Of a stretch of DNA of 64,000 nt, positions 17,984-28,891 are shown piece by piece (position 1 is the stretch's first letter; each line of letters opens with the position of its first letter). The stretch comes from Planctomycetales bacterium. Its GTDB lineage: Bacteria; Planctomycetota; Planctomycetia; Planctomycetales; Planctomycetaceae. The stretch is taken from positions 62,001-126,000 of the forward strand of contig JAPLOA010000100.1 in assembly GCA_026400835.1 (NCBI GenBank), given 5' to 3'. A program made the translations under genes and the position numbers. Below the pieces are notes generated by a model. The model did not search any database, had not been told where the DNA came from, and saw only the letters and a list, made by a program, of their open reading frames with translations.

Positions 17984-18907
17984 TCACACGGCACTCTTTG
18001 CTGTGCTACGGCAGACTTCCACGTCATTGCGAATTTGAAAGATCAACTCATCGATAGAACTAAACGACTGCAGTGCTCGCACTTCCTTGAGCAGGTCAAT
18101 GGCCAGTTTCTGGTCGTAAAGATTTCCGCTGAAACCATCGATATGACACTCGATTTTTTCACGATGCTCGCCAAACGTCGGATTCGGACCGATGCTCACG
18201 GCCACTGGGTACCGATTCCCGTTGATCTCTGTTGCCCCCGCGTAGACGCCGTGAGCGGGAAGCAGGGTTTGGATCTCGGCCAGATTTGCCGTCGGAAAGC
18301 CGATGGTCCTGCCTCGCCCCGCGCCATGTCTGACGATGCCCGAAAGTCGATAGGGATGGCCCAGTAATTCCACGGCACCAGCCATTGCTCGAGCACCGAT
18401 CAGTTCGCGGATTCGGCTGGAGGAGACCATACTGCCGGCCTCATCAAAAGACTTTGCGATATGGCATTGGATTCCACGACTCCGACAGAGTTCCTGCAGA
18501 AGGTTGACGTCTCCGCGTCGATCCTTTCCAAAATGAAAATTGGGGCCTTCGACGACACCTCGAGCCTTAAACTTTCCGACCACGACGTCACGAAAAAACT
18601 GCTCCGCCGTCATCTCCAGCAGACCGCTTGTAACGGGCAGCACAATCACCTCATCAGCCCCGGCCTGACGCAACAAAGCTTTGCGATCTTCAATTGTGGT
18701 CAGAACTGGCGGTGTGAATTCCGGACGCAGGACTGCAATCGGGTGCGGATCAAAAGTAATCGCGACCGCAGGCCCTGCAATTTCTTGCCCCAAAGATCGT
18801 AACTGTTGCAGCATCACCGCGTGGCCGCGATGGACTCCATCAAAATTGCCGATCGCAATGCAGCCTTCGCATGCACTTCCGGGGACATGAAAATCAAGAA
18901 TGGTCAT
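17984..18907 (-). CDS. ribF: Bifunctional riboflavin kinase / FAD synthetase
   Basis: 307 residues, normal length for prokaryotic RibF. The N-terminal FMN adenylyltransferase domain shows IGNFDGVHRGHAVMLQQL (nucleotidyltransferase HxGH-type loop), ITFDPHP, VEGPNFHFGKDRRGD and SSSRIRELI. The C-terminal riboflavin kinase domain shows HGAGRGRTIGFPTANL, LLPAHGVYAG, SIGPNPTFGEH and the catalytic glutamate in KIECHIDGFSGNLYDQKL. It makes FMN from riboflavin and ATP, then FAD, in the cytosol. In many bacteria ribF neighbours truB or rpsO; neither is here. ATG start. The gene is separated from its neighbours by about 200 bp on both sides and may have its own promoter. Confidence 0.95.
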   Translation of the reverse strand: MTILDFHVPGSACEGCIAIGNFDGVHRGHAVMLQQLRSLGQEIAGPAVAITFDPHPIAVLRPEFTPPVLTTIEDRKALLRQAGADEVIVLPVTSGLLEMTAEQFFRDVVVGKFKARGVVEGPNFHFGKDRRGDVNLLQELCRSRGIQCHIAKSFDEAGSMVSSSRIRELIGARAMAGAVELLGHPYRLSGIVRHGAGRGRTIGFPTANLAEIQTLLPAHGVYAGATEINGNRYPVAVSIGPNPTFGEHREKIECHIDGFSGNLYDQKLAIDLLKEVRALQSFSSIDELIFQIRNDVEVCRSTAKSAV

Positions 18908-19143
18908 GGATCAAAGACTATTCCACTGAGATGCAGGGACATTCTCGGTGAGCGTTAAAGACAGGCCGTAGAGGACGAAGGAGTCGATCTGTCCCTGCTT
19001 GGCCCCGTCAACAAAGCCTCATCGCGACCAATCGAATTGTCATCGATTGATTCGGACGCAGAAGAGGCCCTGTTGCCGAACGCCGCGTGGACTCCCGCCG
19101 CATGAATCTGAGTCCATCAGGGGCAATTACCGACCGAACCCAA

Positions 19144-19554
19144 TCACTGAACCTGCCCGAGCAGCTCTGGCAGCTTTGCCGCCAACTTGGCGAAAAGTTC
19201 ATTCCCCAGTTTGCTCTTCAGGAAGTCTACCAGCATCTTCAGGTATTGAGGAATCTTGTCGACGCTGACACCGGCTTTGGTGAGTGCTGCGGTGACATCT
19301 GCGATACCTTTGGCTTTGTCGCCAAGCAAAGAACCGGCAAGCGACGTAAGTGATCCCATCAGCCCGCCTTCATTGGCACTTCCCTCTGCGTCGGAAATCA
19401 GTCCCTGAACTCCCGGCAGCTTCTCGCTGATCTGAGCAAATAAGGCAGGATCGAGATGACTCTGAATAAGTTTCAGAATATTACCTGTTGCTGACTGACC
19501 ATCTGTAGTGCTTAGACCAAGTTGCTTCGTGAGCAGTTGAATGAACTCATCCAT
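19144..19554 (-). CDS. DUF2780 (VcgC/VcgE) family protein
   Basis: 136 residues, with no signal peptide. The sequence is helical with glycine and serine turns (LTKQLGLSTTDGQSATG; GGLMGSLTSLAGSLLGDKAKG; LAKLPELLGQ) and matches the pattern of DUF2780, described first from a Vibrio cassette. The family starts with a 'QLG(V/L)s..QA.gg...L' helix and ends with a 'GL....ip.....ll.f....G' helix, as here. Function unknown. It lies 47 bp after a 96-residue gene in the same direction, so both are probably one small operon. Confidence 0.75.
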   Translation of the reverse strand: MDEFIQLLTKQLGLSTTDGQSATGNILKLIQSHLDPALFAQISEKLPGVQGLISDAEGSANEGGLMGSLTSLAGSLLGDKAKGIADVTAALTKAGVSVDKIPQYLKMLVDFLKSKLGNELFAKLAAKLPELLGQVQ

Positions 19555-19601
19555 TAGAGAGCTTTCTTTTTGTTAATTCTGTTGCAAGATCCAGTCGGGG
19601 G

Positions 19602-19892
19602 CTACTCCGAGACACCCATGATTTCTTTTGTTTCACGCTCAATGCTGTGAAGATACAGCGTCAGTTTTTCAAAAATGTCTGCGGCAAAGTCCTCTGCGCT
19701 GAGAACGGCCGTCATTTTGTCGAGCATCGTTTTGTCTGTGACCTCAGTGGCATCTGCAATCTTGCTGGCATGCCGAAGCTCCGAAAGCTTCGGGAGAAAT
19801 GCCTGACGCAAATGCTCACTGAGCTCTCTCGCAAGGTGCTCAGCTTTGTGAAATCGCTCAACCAGTGGAAAATTCTCAGGGTCTTCGTTCAT
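19602..19892 (-). CDS. Small hypothetical helical protein
   Basis: 96 residues, not recognised. It is mostly amphipathic helix with many charged residues (LVERFHKAEHLARELSEHL; MLDKMTAVLSAEDFAADIF; YLHSIERETKEIMG). There is no signal peptide or membrane segment. AGAAGGAC sits eight bases before the ATG, which supports translation. It is the first gene of a probable pair with the DUF2780 gene. Confidence 0.65.
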   Translation of the reverse strand: MNEDPENFPLVERFHKAEHLARELSEHLRQAFLPKLSELRHASKIADATEVTDKTMLDKMTAVLSAEDFAADIFEKLTLYLHSIERETKEIMGVSE

Positions 19893-19998
19893 CCGAAAGT
19901 CCTTCTGGAATGAAAAGCAATTCCATCATGTCTGTTGAGGACAATTAGACCCGGATAACGAAACGCTTTCAAGCAGTAACCCTGCATCGGATGCAATC

Positions 19999-21156
19999 TC
20001 AGAGCTTGACCATGCGAATGCAAACGGGTCGACCCACGGTAACAAAGTCGCCGGTCGGCTTCAGTGCACCGGTTTGCTGGTCGATTGAGAAAACGTAGAC
20101 CGTGTCACTGTTCTGGTTTTCAGCCAACAGCCATTTGCCTGATGGGTCAATGAAGAAGTTGCGTGGTTCTTTTCCGCCGGTTGGTTCGTTCTCTACGTAA
20201 GTCAACAAGCCTGTTTCCTGGTCAATCGTGTAGGCCGTGATCGTCTCATGTCCACGATTGCTCACGTAGAGAAACTTGCCACTGGGATGCACCACACACT
20301 CGGCCGTACTTTTTCGACCATCAAAACCAGCGGGAATTGTGGAGATCTCCTGAATGGCTTTCAGACTGCCGTCTTCAGAATTGCGACTGAATCCAGTCAC
20401 CACCATCGTCATTTCATTGTTGGTGTAAGCAAACTTGCCGGACGGATGGATTGAAAAGTGACGTGGGCCGCCGCCTGGAGTGACCAAGGCGGCTGGCTGG
20501 TTGGCCGGTGACAGAGTATGAGCGTCCGCGTCCAGCTTGTAGATCATGATTTTGTCGAGACCCAGATCCGCAGCATACGCAAACTTGTTATCGCTGCTGA
20601 CGTTGATTGAGTGCGCGTGTGGTGCTTCCTGGCGAGATTTATCAACGCTGCTGCCTTCGTGCTGAATATTGCAGGAGACAGGCTTCAGTGAGCCATCTTC
20701 GGAGATCGGATAAACGGCCACGTTGCCGCCGCCATAGTTTGCAATCAATAGATTGGTTCCGGTGGCATCGACGTTACAGTGGCACGGCGCTCCTCCTTCA
20801 GATGCCTGATGATTGATCTTCGTCAAGGTTCCGTCCGCGTTGATGGTCAATGCTGTGACGGCTCCGTTGCCTCGGCCTGGTCCTTCGCTGACTTCATTGA
20901 CAGCATAGAGATACTTCCCGCTGGGATGAATGGCCAGAAACGATGGATTGATCAGTTCTGCCGCCAGAACAGGATCTGAAAGCTTGCCGGTTTCCGCATC
21001 AAACTCGCAGGAGTAAACGCCTTTGCTGATGCTGTCACCACCGGTGTAAGTTCCCACGAAGACGCGATAACGCTCCGCCTGGGCCGTATCAGAAAATAAC
21101 AGGATTGCAGCAAACAACATGGTGGATCTCAGAAGGTAAGAATGAATGCAGAACAT
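19999..21156 (-). CDS. Secreted lactonase-family seven-bladed propeller (6-phosphogluconolactonase-like)
   Basis: 385 residues. A signal peptide (STMLFAAILLFSDTAQAE) is followed by the lactonase (YbhE/Pgl) propeller. Repeated family motifs are visible: FVGTYTGGDSISKGVYSC at the start, NPSFLAIHPSGKYLYAVNE, GGAPCHCNVDATGTNLLIANY, PHAHSINVSSDNKFAYAADL, GGGPRHFSIHPSGKFAYTNNE, AECVVHPSGKFLYVSNRGH and EPRNFFIDPSGKWLLAENQ. Cytosolic members hydrolyse 6-phosphogluconolactone; export makes that substrate unlikely here, and planctomycete homologues are usually only named by fold. The first ATG has AGGAG 11 bases before it; a second ATG at 21120 is also possible. The start lies 117 bp downstream of the end of the giant uvrA gene. 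Confidence 0.88.
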   Translation of the reverse strand: MFCIHSYLLRSTMLFAAILLFSDTAQAERYRVFVGTYTGGDSISKGVYSCEFDAETGKLSDPVLAAELINPSFLAIHPSGKYLYAVNEVSEGPGRGNGAVTALTINADGTLTKINHQASEGGAPCHCNVDATGTNLLIANYGGGNVAVYPISEDGSLKPVSCNIQHEGSSVDKSRQEAPHAHSINVSSDNKFAYAADLGLDKIMIYKLDADAHTLSPANQPAALVTPGGGPRHFSIHPSGKFAYTNNEMTMVVTGFSRNSEDGSLKAIQEISTIPAGFDGRKSTAECVVHPSGKFLYVSNRGHETITAYTIDQETGLLTYVENEPTGGKEPRNFFIDPSGKWLLAENQNSDTVYVFSIDQQTGALKPTGDFVTVGRPVCIRMVKL

Positions 21157-21273
21157 GTCGTTGGAACTCCTGGACAGCGAGAGTCAAAATTATGGGCGAT
21201 CGAGTGTTCACGAGCTGCAAAACTCGACACTCCGAGGTTCGCAGCGTATCGGCATCAGTATCACAGATGCAAA

Positions 21274-24200
21274 TCAGGTCCCGTTCAGCTTCCGAATCGT
21301 CGACAGAAATTCGCTCAATGCTTTGACGGCAGTCTGAGCTTCCGTCGTGAAGCGAATTCGAATCTGATCACGTTCGCCTTTGTGCGGTTCAATTTCCTGC
21401 ATGGATCCGATGGATGCAATTGAACCCACGGTGACTTTTCCCGCCGGAGCATAGGCGATCAGGTCGGCTCCATCGGATCGTTTGGTATGGAGTTCGGCAA
21501 TTGTCTGTCCATCCTTCGGATGCATCCAGTTGATCTTACTGCGGATGCCAAAGTCGACTTCGCAGTCGTCGAATGCCGTTTCCATGATGGGCAGCAGTTT
21601 TTCCAAAAGTCCAAACTCCCACGGAACGCGTCCCGTCCCCGGCAGCCCCTTGCGCATCAAATGCCATTTACGTCCCAACTGCTTCCACGGCATCAGATCT
21701 TCTGGATTTGCTGCGTCAGCCTTGGCTTGTTTCAGATAACTGCTTAACGCCTGCTTAACGAATTTCCGAAACGCCTCGGTATCGATCTCGGACTTTGTCC
21801 AGACCTTAATCGTCACCTCCTGCCAAGCTGATTTCAGATCCCGCGCTTTGACACGAGGCTCACGGCCGTAAACAGGAATCTCTTCCATATCATCCAACGG
21901 AATCAGGCCCAGCTTGCCGTCGAGATCTTCGGTTGTGAACTCCCCTTTCTTCACTCGGAAGCACAGCGACAACAACCACTCGCCGCCCGTACGAGCATGC
22001 AGGAACCAGCCAAGCCCCTTGCTGGCTTTGACTTCAACCGTCGCTCTGTCGTTCCAATTGGTCGGAGACAGGTCTTCATGATCCTCCAGCAGGCCGATGA
22101 CATAGTCCAATGCCTTTCCGTCCCAACGGCATGGCTGGCCGGTATGAGCAATGCGTTCGATCGTATGCCACTTGCGGCCATCGGTTTCCCACGGAAGCTT
22201 CGCGGATTTACCAAGCTGTTCGATGCTGACATCGCCCTGCTTTTTCGCACTCACAGATTCGGCATCAAATGTTTCGATAACCCCGCGCCGCGATTCTTCC
22301 AGAACCGGAGCCAGCAATTCGCCAGTCCATGATCGCGGCACACTTCCCTGTGTTGCGTAGCTGACAACATCTTCAGGAGTGCCCTGAACGACAATCTGAC
22401 CTCCACCAGCTCCGGCCTCTGGCCCCAGATCAATGATCCAGTCGGCAGTTTTGATGACATCAAGATTATGCTCAATCACAACGACGGTGTTGCCCTGCTC
22501 GACAAGACTATTCAGCACACTCAACAGCTTCAGGATATCGTCAAAATGCAGTCCCGTTGTTGGCTCATCCAGAAGATACAACGTCCGCCCTCGGTTTGGA
22601 CGACACAGCTCTGCCGCCAGCTTAATGCGTTGAGCTTCCCCGCCGCTGAGTGTTGGTGCCGACTGTCCCAGAGTCAGATAACCCAACCCGATGGCATCCA
22701 GCGTCGCCAGCGGACCACGAATCTTCGGCACGTTGGAGAATAGCTCGAGCGCTTTGTTGATGGGCATTTCCAGCACGTCGGCGATGCTGCAGTTGTTGAA
22801 TCGAACCGTCAGCGTCTCTGCATTGAATCGTCGACCACGACACGTCGGGCATTCCACCCAAACGTCGGGGAGAAAGTGCATTTCAATCTTCTGCTGGCCC
22901 ATGCCTTCGCAGTCTTCGCAACGTCCGCCCGCACGGTTAAAGCTAAATCGTCCTGGCCGATAGCCTCGAACTTTGGCCTCCGGCATGCGGCAGAACAACT
23001 CCCGAATCTCATCGAACACGCCCGTGTAGGTTGCAGGATTCGATGCCGGAGTTGACCCGATCGGATTCTGATCCACCAGCACAATCTTGCTCAGATGCTC
23101 AACCCCCCGGAGATCTCGAAAAGCTCCCGGAGCTTCGGCCGCCATGTTCAGCTTGCGAGCCACGGCCGGCGCGAGCGTGTCCATGATCAGCGAACTTTTC
23201 CCCGAACCACTGACGCCAGTGATACACACAAACGTCTTGAGAGGAATTCGCAGGTCGACGTTTCGCAGGTTATGTTGCGACGCGCCGGTCAGTTCCAGAA
23301 AGTCCTGTGTTGTGGCAATACTTTTTGCGGGAGTTGTCTCGACAGCTGTTTTCGTCGTCGACTTCTTGCCGCGTTTGGCTGCGGCGGGAGGTTTTGCAGA
23401 TTTCGAATCCGTCTCAGTAACGCTCGCAGGAGCCGAAGCAACAACGGACGGTGCGATCGATGCAATACGCCTGACCATTGGCACGGGAATCTGTCGCGAT
23501 CCGCCCAGATAACCGCCGGTTAGCGACGCTTTGTTTTTTCGCATCTCGCGAGGCGTCCCCTGCGCGACGACGGTTCCACCCAGTCGACCAGCGCCGGGGC
23601 CGAAATCAAAAAGTCGATCGGCCGCGTCCAGAACTTCTCGATCATGTTCCACAAGCAGAACCGTGTTGCCGAGATCTCGCAGGCGTTTTAAGGCAGTCAA
23701 CAATCGGCCATTGTCGCGCGGGTGCAATCCAATGGTTGGTTCATCAAGAACATACAAAATTCCCGTAAGCGATCGTCCAGCCTGTCCAGCCAGTCGAATT
23801 CGCTGCGACTCTCCTCCGGAAAGCGTCGGCATTGAACGATCCAGCGTCAGATAGTCCAGTCCGACTTCGACCAGGAAATTCAGGCGATGAGTCGCCTCAT
23901 TCAACAGATCTCCCGCGATCTTCTTTTCTTCTTTGTTCAGCCGCAGGCCATTCAGAAACTTCAGAGCTTCCGACAGCGGCATGCGACAAAGCTGCGGCAG
24001 TGTAACGTTGCGAAGTCGAACAGCCGCCGCTTCTGCTTCGAGTCGGCTGCCATTACACATCGAACAGTCGCGTTCCCCCGCCATTTCAATCAGCGATTTA
24101 CGATGCGAAAACGAAAGTCGTGATGCCTCTTCAATCGCCGGATACAAGCCTTTGTAGCGAAATCGAAAAGCTCGACACGATGCTGAGGTCGTGTTTGAAC

Positions 24201-27200
24201 TGCCCGATCGTGATTCCTTGCGAGCCTTCCCGGCACCAGATGTATCTTCCGACGCTCGCGAATCGTCAACCGCGACCCACTTCTCACTGTCGCCGTACAG
24301 TATGAGTCGTTGTTGTGTCGGGCTCAACAAGTACCAGGGCTGATCCAGCGGAAGCTCAAACGTTGTCGACAGAGCTTGCAGAATCATTCGAAACGAGGCA
24401 TTTGTCTTCGGATCCGGCCAGGCTCCGATGGCTCCATCCAACAGAGTTCGCTCCGGACTTGTCACCAGCATCGCCTGGTTGGCACCGAACTCCTTTCCCA
24501 GACCTTCACAGACATGGCACCAGCCCAGCGGGCTGTTAAACGAAAACTTTTGCGGCGTTTGTCGGTCAAACGACCGCTGACATTTGCTGCAGGATAAGTG
24601 AAGACTGAATCGCTGCTGGCTCCACTTCGGCTCTTCTTTATTTGGGTCGGCGATGGCCACGTGAATCACGCCCTTGCCCAGATCCAGCGCGGCCTCGATG
24701 GAATCGGCGATTCTTGTACGCTGTTTCTTGTCGACCGAGATTCGATCGACAACAACCGCCACGGTGTGTGCCCGGCGATGATCGATCTCCGGAACATCTT
24801 CCAGATTGTATGTGGTCCCGTCGATACGAACTCGAGCGAATCCGTTGGCCCGCAAACGATCCCAGACTTTCGTGAACGGAGTCGAACGATCCACCTCAAT
24901 CGGCGACAACAGCAGCAGCTTTGTGCCGGCTTCCATATTCAGAATGCTGTCCACAATCTGATCGGTTGTCTGTTGCACCGCCGGAATCTGACACTTGGGG
25001 CAATGCATCATACCCAGCCGCGCGTAGAGCACTCGCAGATAGTCGTAAACTTCGGTCACAGTGCCGACAGTCGATCGCGGCGTTGAGCCGACAGTTTTCT
25101 GTTCGATCGCGATCGCCGGGCTGAGTCCCTGGATACTTTCGACGCGGGGTTTCGGCATCTGTCCCAGAAACTGGCGAGCATATGCCGACAAGCTTTCGAC
25201 ATAACGACGTTGTCCTTCGGCATACAACGTGTCCATCGCCAGCGATGTCTTTCCGCTGCCACTGGGGCCGCAGAACACGCTCATTTGTTCTCGCGGGACT
25301 TCCAGATTAATCGACTGCAGATTGTGCTGCCCCGCTCCGGTGATCCGAATCGAGGTCGTGTTGGAGAACGGAGTCTCAGCCGAAAGTTGCGAAAGCGTTT
25401 TAGTGCTCGGAGGGCTGACGCCCTGTCTCTCGCTGGCGCGAAGTTTGAGATCCGGCAGGACTGAACGAAGTGCGATCCCCGTATGTGATCTAACACAGCG
25501 AGCCACATCTTCCGGAGTTCCCTCCACGACAACGCGACCGCCCCCTGCTCCGCCTTCGGGACCGATGTCGATGACCCAGTCGGACGTCTTGATCACATCG
25601 AGATTATGCTCGATCACAATCACCGTGTTGCCCGCTTCCACGAAGCCCTGCAGCACCTCAATCAACTTCTTGACGTCGGCAAAGTGCAGGCCTGTTGTGG
25701 GTTCGTCCAGCAGATACAAAGTTCGCCCGGTCGAACGTTTCCCCAGTTCTCGCGCGAGTTTCACGCGCTGAGCTTCCCCGCCGGAAAGAGTGGGCGAAGC
25801 CTGACCGAGCTGCATGTACTCCAGACCAACATCGCAAAGCGTCTTCAGCAGTTGTTTGATCTTTGGAAAGCTTTCGAAGAGCTTCACCGCATCCCGAATC
25901 TCCAGGTTGAGCACATCAGCGATGCTGTGATCCCGAAACTTCACTTCCAGCGTTTCGTGATTGAATCGTCGTCCCTCACACACCGTGCAGGGGATCCAGA
26001 TATCGGCCAGAAAATCCATTTCCAGCTTCGTCGCACCGTGGCCTTCACACGCTTCGCAACGACCATCTTCAACATTGAAGCTGAAACGTCCCTCTTTGTA
26101 GCCTCGCAATTTTGACTGCGGCAACTGAGTAAACAGCTTGCGAATTTCGTCGAACACTTTGACGTAAGTCGCTGGGTTGGAACGAGGTGTTCTGCCGATC
26201 GGAGACTGATCGATGTCGATGGCTTTGTCGATCAGTTCCAGTCCCTCGATCGATCCGTGAACGCCCGGATCGCCGACACCCTTGTTGACATCGCGGTTCA
26301 CAACCTGCCACAGAATGTCGTTGACAATGGAGCTTTTTCCCGACCCGCTGACGCCCGTCACGCTGATCAGACGTCCCAGCGGAAAACGAACTGTGACATC
26401 TTTCAGGTTATTATGAGTCGCACTCTTTACCGTGATCGCGCCGCGGTCCGGATTGCGACGAACCTTCGGGATCTCAATCTTCTGTCGTCCCGAAAGAAAT
26501 GCTCCGGTAATGCTGCGTTCGTTTTTCAGGATGTCATCAACCGATCCTTCCACGACAACTTCACCGCCCAGCACGCCCGGCCCTGGTCCGAAGTCGACGA
26601 CGTGATCCGCGGCGCGCATGGTTTCTTCATCATGCTCGACGACGATCACGGTGTTGCCTTGATCGCGAAGCCGCTGCAAGCTGCCCAGCAGCATCGTGTT
26701 GTCGCGCGGGTGAAGACCGATGCTGGGTTCGTCCAGAATGTAGACGACTCCCACAAGTCCGCAGCCGATTTGTCCCGCAAGGCGAATACGCTGAGATTCA
26801 CCACCAGACAAAGTCGGCGCTGAACGATCGAGTGACAAATAATTCAAACCGCACTGCAACAGAAAACCGAGGCGACCTCGAATCTCCTTGAGTGCTTCTT
26901 CGGCGATGAGTGTCTGTGTCGGGTCGAGCACCAGGGAGTCGAAGAACTCCGTTGCCTCTTCAATGGATAACGAGCAGAGCTGTGGCAGACTGAGTTCGAT
27001 GCCGTCCTGTGTCGAAACGGGTTTCTTCGCACTATCTGATTTCAAATTTGAAATTTGAGATTTGAGATTCGCCGTCGCCGACTTTCTGCGCGCGATGAAT
27101 CGTGGACTGTTCGTTTTCAGTAGCACGTTTCGAGCCTGCCGATTCAGTCGTTCGCCGTTACAGGAGCTGCACGGCACAACCTCCATGTACTTTTCCAGCT

Positions 27201-28668
27201 GTCGTCGACGCATCGGATTGACGGCCGTGCGATAGCTTTCCAGCAGTCGATTCACCCAGCCTTCCCACTTGCCGCCATGCTTCCACGCGCCGGCTCGGGT
27301 CTTCCATGTAAATGTGACGTGGCGTTCGCCAGTGCCGTAGAGCCACAGTTGTTTGGCCTGCTCCGGAATGTCCCTCCATTTCATCTTCAGCAAGGAGTCC
27401 ACCGGCAGACCGCAGTCCTGCTCGATGGCGTTGGCAGCTCCGGCCAGAATGTGTCGCGGCCAGCGTCCGATTTTGGTCCATGCCGGCAGCAACAGCGTCG
27501 CGCCTTTCTGGATCGACTTGTCTTCGTCCACAATCAACTGATGCATCGGAAATCCGTGACGCATTCCCAGACCGTTGCAGTCCATGCACATTCCCAGCGG
27601 ACTATTGAAGCTGAACAGCTGCGGACTTGGCGGCTCATAGCTCATCCCGCTCTCAGCACAGGCGTAATGAGAGCTATAAAGACGATCCGATGATTGCAGA
27701 GCCAGTGCCGTCGGGCCTGATCCTTCGGGCCCGTCGGAATCTCCATCAAAGCCGTCTGCGTCCGACTCCAGCTCGAGGCCGTCTTCGGCCACCAGATCCG
27801 CATCACCCGGAGTTTTCGCAGCCGCAGCTCGTTTTGCCGACTTCGCGCTTCGAACGGATCGAGGCGGCGCGGCGAGACTTTGCAGGCTTTCTACTTCGCC
27901 TGGTGCTGTTGCGTTTTCGCCAGAACTTTTGCCGGATACGCTGCCGGTTCGTTCGACACTGCAGATCAACTGTCCGTCGGCCAGCTTTAAGGCCTGCTCG
28001 ACCGCTTCGGCCACGCGGGTCCGTTGAGTTCCCCCGGCCACAAGGCGATCGATCACCACTTCGATATTGTGCTTATGGTGTTTTCGCAGAATCGGCGCGT
28101 CGCTCAGGTTGATCACCTCGCCGTCGACGCGAGCACGCAGATAACCTTTCTTCAGCAGGTCTTCGAAGAGATCTCGAAACTCACCTTTTTGATTCTGCAC
28201 GATGGGAGCCAGAATCTGATACTTCGTGCTGGCTGGTTGATTCAACAGGCTATCAACAATCTGATCGGTCGACTGAGCTTTAATCGGCTTGCCGGAAACA
28301 TAGCAATAGCCCTGCCCGACTCGCGCGTAGAGCACTCGCAGGTAATCAAAAATCTCCGTGATCGTCCCCACCGTACTGCGCGGATTGCGACTGGTGGATT
28401 TCTGCTGAATCGAAATCGATGGAGCGAGCCCGGAGATCGAATCCACATCGGGCTTGGGCATTTGTCCGAGGAACTGGCGAGCATACGTCGACAGTGATTC
28501 CACGTAGCGACGCTGACCTTCGGCATACAGAGTGTCGAACGCCAGAGAACTCTTGCCGGAGCCGCTGACTCCAGTCATTACGATCAGCTTGTTGCGCGGC
28601 AGTGACAGGCTGATGTTGCGAAGGTTATGTTCGCGAGCCCCTCGAATCACAATATCTGAACTGGCCAT
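21274..28668 (-). CDS. uvrA: Giant tandem UvrA (two fused UvrA copies) with an unrecognised duplicated C-terminal module
   Basis: 2464 residues in one frame; ordinary UvrA has about 940. Half 1 covers about 1-1100 and half 2 about 1105-2120. Each half has both ABC ATPase domains: Walker [10 protein letters not shown] (K39), [27 protein letters not shown]; signatures [62 protein letters not shown]; Walker B with [48 protein letters not shown]. All four nucleotide sites look intact. The DNA-binding zinc module CEAC..CTVC / CEDC..CPTC is complete in both halves; the first zinc module is complete only in half 2 (half 1 has ACAES). An acidic insert follows about residue 270, and a lysine- and alanine-rich linker lies near 1735-1785. 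About 340 further residues hold two copies of an unknown module. UvrA dimerises and loads UvrB on damaged DNA; here one chain can form the dimer. Confidence 0.95.
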   Translation of the reverse strand: MASSDIVIRGAREHNLRNISLSLPRNKLIVMTGVSGSGKSSLAFDTLYAEGQRRYVESLSTYARQFLGQMPKPDVDSISGLAPSISIQQKSTSRNPRSTVGTITEIFDYLRVLYARVGQGYCYVSGKPIKAQSTDQIVDSLLNQPASTKYQILAPIVQNQKGEFRDLFEDLLKKGYLRARVDGEVINLSDAPILRKHHKHNIEVVIDRLVAGGTQRTRVAEAVEQALKLADGQLICSVERTGSVSGKSSGENATAPGEVESLQSLAAPPRSVRSAKSAKRAAAAKTPGDADLVAEDGLELESDADGFDGDSDGPEGSGPTALALQSSDRLYSSHYACAESGMSYEPPSPQLFSFNSPLGMCMDCNGLGMRHGFPMHQLIVDEDKSIQKGATLLLPAWTKIGRWPRHILAGAANAIEQDCGLPVDSLLKMKWRDIPEQAKQLWLYGTGERHVTFTWKTRAGAWKHGGKWEGWVNRLLESYRTAVNPMRRRQLEKYMEVVPCSSCNGERLNRQARNVLLKTNSPRFIARRKSATANLKSQISNLKSDSAKKPVSTQDGIELSLPQLCSLSIEEATEFFDSLVLDPTQTLIAEEALKEIRGRLGFLLQCGLNYLSLDRSAPTLSGGESQRIRLAGQIGCGLVGVVYILDEPSIGLHPRDNTMLLGSLQRLRDQGNTVIVVEHDEETMRAADHVVDFGPGPGVLGGEVVVEGSVDDILKNERSITGAFLSGRQKIEIPKVRRNPDRGAITVKSATHNNLKDVTVRFPLGRLISVTGVSGSGKSSIVNDILWQVVNRDVNKGVGDPGVHGSIEGLELIDKAIDIDQSPIGRTPRSNPATYVKVFDEIRKLFTQLPQSKLRGYKEGRFSFNVEDGRCEACEGHGATKLEMDFLADIWIPCTVCEGRRFNHETLEVKFRDHSIADVLNLEIRDAVKLFESFPKIKQLLKTLCDVGLEYMQLGQASPTLSGGEAQRVKLARELGKRSTGRTLYLLDEPTTGLHFADVKKLIEVLQGFVEAGNTVIVIEHNLDVIKTSDWVIDIGPEGGAGGGRVVVEGTPEDVARCVRSHTGIALRSVLPDLKLRASERQGVSPPSTKTLSQLSAETPFSNTTSIRITGAGQHNLQSINLEVPREQMSVFCGPSGSGKTSLAMDTLYAEGQRRYVESLSAYARQFLGQMPKPRVESIQGLSPAIAIEQKTVGSTPRSTVGTVTEVYDYLRVLYARLGMMHCPKCQIPAVQQTTDQIVDSILNMEAGTKLLLLSPIEVDRSTPFTKVWDRLRANGFARVRIDGTTYNLEDVPEIDHRRAHTVAVVVDRISVDKKQRTRIADSIEAALDLGKGVIHVAIADPNKEEPKWSQQRFSLHLSCSKCQRSFDRQTPQKFSFNSPLGWCHVCEGLGKEFGANQAMLVTSPERTLLDGAIGAWPDPKTNASFRMILQALSTTFELPLDQPWYLLSPTQQRLILYGDSEKWVAVDDSRASEDTSGAGKARKESRSGSSNTTSASCRAFRFRYKGLYPAIEEASRLSFSHRKSLIEMAGERDCSMCNGSRLEAEAAAVRLRNVTLPQLCRMPLSEALKFLNGLRLNKEEKKIAGDLLNEATHRLNFLVEVGLDYLTLDRSMPTLSGGESQRIRLAGQAGRSLTGILYVLDEPTIGLHPRDNGRLLTALKRLRDLGNTVLLVEHDREVLDAADRLFDFGPGAGRLGGTVVAQGTPREMRKNKASLTGGYLGGSRQIPVPMVRRIASIAPSVVASAPASVTETDSKSAKPPAAAKRGKKSTTKTAVETTPAKSIATTQDFLELTGASQHNLRNVDLRIPLKTFVCITGVSGSGKSSLIMDTLAPAVARKLNMAAEAPGAFRDLRGVEHLSKIVLVDQNPIGSTPASNPATYTGVFDEIRELFCRMPEAKVRGYRPGRFSFNRAGGRCEDCEGMGQQKIEMHFLPDVWVECPTCRGRRFNAETLTVRFNNCSIADVLEMPINKALELFSNVPKIRGPLATLDAIGLGYLTLGQSAPTLSGGEAQRIKLAAELCRPNRGRTLYLLDEPTTGLHFDDILKLLSVLNSLVEQGNTVVVIEHNLDVIKTADWIIDLGPEAGAGGGQIVVQGTPEDVVSYATQGSVPRSWTGELLAPVLEESRRGVIETFDAESVSAKKQGDVSIEQLGKSAKLPWETDGRKWHTIERIAHTGQPCRWDGKALDYVIGLLEDHEDLSPTNWNDRATVEVKASKGLGWFLHARTGGEWLLSLCFRVKKGEFTTEDLDGKLGLIPLDDMEEIPVYGREPRVKARDLKSAWQEVTIKVWTKSEIDTEAFRKFVKQALSSYLKQAKADAANPEDLMPWKQLGRKWHLMRKGLPGTGRVPWEFGLLEKLLPIMETAFDDCEVDFGIRSKINWMHPKDGQTIAELHTKRSDGADLIAYAPAGKVTVGSIASIGSMQEIEPHKGERDQIRIRFTTEAQTAVKALSEFLSTIRKLNGT
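25400..25445. repeat. REP-like sequence inside the UvrA inter-half linker
   Basis: The 18 bases at 25406-25423 (CTCGGAGGGCTGACGCCC) are the exact complement of 39793-39810 in an intergenic gap. Five bases further, CTCGCT (25430-25435 region) also matches the complement of AGCGAG at 39783-39788. The segment encodes part of the linker between the two UvrA halves ([12 protein letters not shown]). Confidence 0.6.
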
Positions 28669-28798
28669 GAATCCTGGTACACCGACAAAGGCAGCGGAAT
28701 GCGGTTGTGGAATCTCCCGAAGAAGGTGCGGGAGTACGCGGGATTATAGACCACAACGGCAAACTTACCCGTCATGAGCAAGCTCAGTTGCCCAAAGC

Positions 28799-28886
28799 GC
28801 AGAAAAGGGTTCAGGAACCCATAGTGCGAAGCACCCTTTGGGCCAACTGGCTATTGGCTCCTGGCCCCTGGCCCCGTTTCTGAGTC
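28799..28886. repeat. Palindromic repeat element, copy 1
   Basis: Left arm 28799-28824, loop 28825-28850, right arm 28851-28886. The arms are imperfectly complementary (AGAAAAGGG...CCCCGTTTCT) with an extra CTGGCCCC duplication on the right. The loop matches the reverse complement of the loop of the copy at 42408-42493 at 22 of 26 positions. It lies just downstream of the BON-domain gene and upstream of uvrA, so it may also act as a terminator. Confidence 0.75.
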
Positions 28887-28891
28887 AATGC

